In this document: one piece after another, positions 63,559 to 64,000 of the stretch | Layout of the letters: the number at the start of each line of letters is the position of its first letter | Position numbering within the stretch: position 1 is the stretch's first letter | NCBI GenBank assembly: GCA_050247155.1 | Contig: JBFWUS010000005.1 | Coordinates: 1-64,000, forward strand | Origin: Mesorhizobium_G sp050247155 | Lineage (GTDB): Bacteria > Pseudomonadota > Alphaproteobacteria > Rhizobiales > Rhizobiaceae | DNA: 64,000 bases | Reading direction: 5' to 3' | Notes under the pieces: model-generated | Told to the model about the DNA's origin: nothing | Seen by the model: only the letters and a program-made list of their open reading frames with translations | The model's database searches: none | Program-made: the position numbers and the translations under genes

Positions 63559-63577
63559 GTTGGCGCAAAATGGCAAG
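63559..63577 (+). promoter_or_regulatory. Shared 19-bp motif, copy 5 (upstream of DUF2092 gene)
   Basis: GTTGGCGCAAAATGGCAAG, five mismatches to consensus; the weakest copy, about 127 bp before ATG 63704. Confidence 0.4.
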
Positions 63578-63703
63578 AAGAAACATGCGGACCATCATAG
63601 CAAGAGTCGGCAAGACAATGGCGCACGCGTCGACGGCACGGAACAGATTTGGTCCGGGCTAGAGATCGCAAGCCTTAGATAAGGCATCCTCAAGGGTGAG
63701 ACC

Positions 63704-64000
63704 ATGAATAGACCGAAACTGAAAAGGCATGGAGCGGCTGGACGATGGTGTGTGCTGCCCTTGGCCGTCATGACCATTATCGCCCCGCTCCCGGCGGTTG
63801 CTCAGGACAAGATCGATCCGGCGGCAGAAAAAATCCTTGTGGCGATGAGCGAGAATCTCAAAGCCATGTCTACAGTCAGCGCCGACTATGACGCGGACCA
63901 CGAGATCATCGATCTTGCAGGTCAGAAGATTCAGTACAGCGCTTCGGGCTCGCTCGCCCTTGACCGGACCAAGGGCTTCCGCATGACCCGTAAGGGTCCA
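63704..64000 (+). CDS. DUF2092 periplasmic protein, partial (runs off the window)
   Basis: The first 99 codons of a gene cut by the window end. A signal peptide (LPLAVMTIIAPLPAVAQ) is followed by DPAAEKILVAMSENLKAMST and a SGSLALDRTKGFRMTRKGP segment typical of DUF2092, a LolA-like fold protein family. Its function is unknown. ATG 63704 follows AAGGGTGAGACC. It is preceded by the weakest copy of the 19-bp motif. Confidence 0.75.
   Translation, partial: MNRPKLKRHGAAGRWCVLPLAVMTIIAPLPAVAQDKIDPAAEKILVAMSENLKAMSTVSADYDADHEIIDLAGQKIQYSASGSLALDRTKGFRMTRKGP

Noticed and set aside
53665..63577. Sigma-54 promoters (-24 GG / -12 GC) as explanation for the 19-bp motif
   Set aside because: The GG is not followed by GC ten bases later in any copy, and no sigma-54 activator is encoded nearby.
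1..64000. CRISPR arrays, rRNA operons, riboswitches, replication origin
   Set aside because: I looked for repeat-spacer patterns and typical conserved cores and saw none.

Overview
The window looks like chromosome of an alphaproteobacterium of the order Hyphomicrobiales (Rhizobiales), most like the Mesorhizobium/Aminobacter/Phyllobacteriaceae group. This rests on gene content and order: alaC-hom-glpX-recJ, dac-tmk-holB-metG-tatD-MBL, ycjX-ycjF, a MucR/Ros regulator, class I PHA synthase, class II DAHP synthase, and a DksA with a degenerate zinc finger. Codon use is GC-rich and GTG/TTG starts are frequent. The genus is an inference, not read from a marker gene.

Layout. 1-438: a 264-bp MITE-like element (107-370) in front of a periplasmic HtrA protease. 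1927-4023: RarA and a 2OG-Fe(II) oxygenase. 4164-5503: a patch of decayed genes: a DUF1232 gene with two frameshifts, an ArsR repressor reduced mostly to its C-terminus in front of an intact SRPBCC gene, and a purC paralogue reduced to its two ends. 5620-13263: a minus-strand run of housekeeping genes (RlpA, DD-carboxypeptidase, Tmk, HolB, MetG, TatD, MBL hydrolase), partly coupled by TGATG overlaps. 13503-30761: a small lipoprotein, tRNA-Ser, MucR, Map, RadC, DksA, SixA, YcjX/YcjF, a secreted protein, a Kef-type antiporter, MazG, nitroreductase, aminotransferase, DAHP synthase, a CofD-like protein, glutathione reductase and a 25-residue membrane protein. 30869-38354: M23 peptidase, ThrS, a SPOR-tailed DD-carboxypeptidase, YidD, an LLM oxidoreductase, a HepT/MntA toxin-antitoxin pair and an Fe-S scaffold. 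38591-49913: FolE, HisI, patatin, RecJ, GlpX, Hom, AlaC, PhaC and two lipoproteins.

At 50093-50294 lie tRNA-Glu and tRNA-Met(CAU). Directly after tRNA-Met is a decayed large serine recombinase whose reading frame ends inside the tRNA, as expected for an integrase at its attachment site. From there to the window end the content changes to what looks like an accessory island: an AraC-type regulator, an outer-membrane channel, a DUF1254 protein, a formylglycine-generating enzyme overlapping its arylsulfatase, a beta-barrel protein, a Cys-rich periplasmic protein, an OmpA-like protein, an MscS channel and a DUF2092 protein.

The most interesting signal is a 19-bp motif (consensus CTTGGCGTCAAATGATAAG). 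It occurs five times, only in the accessory region, and precedes the channel gene (reverse), the DUF1254 gene, the FGE-sulfatase pair, the beta-barrel gene and the DUF2092 gene. I infer a single regulon, probably run by the local AraC protein, for uptake and periplasmic or envelope processing of a sulfated or aromatic compound. The substrate is unknown.
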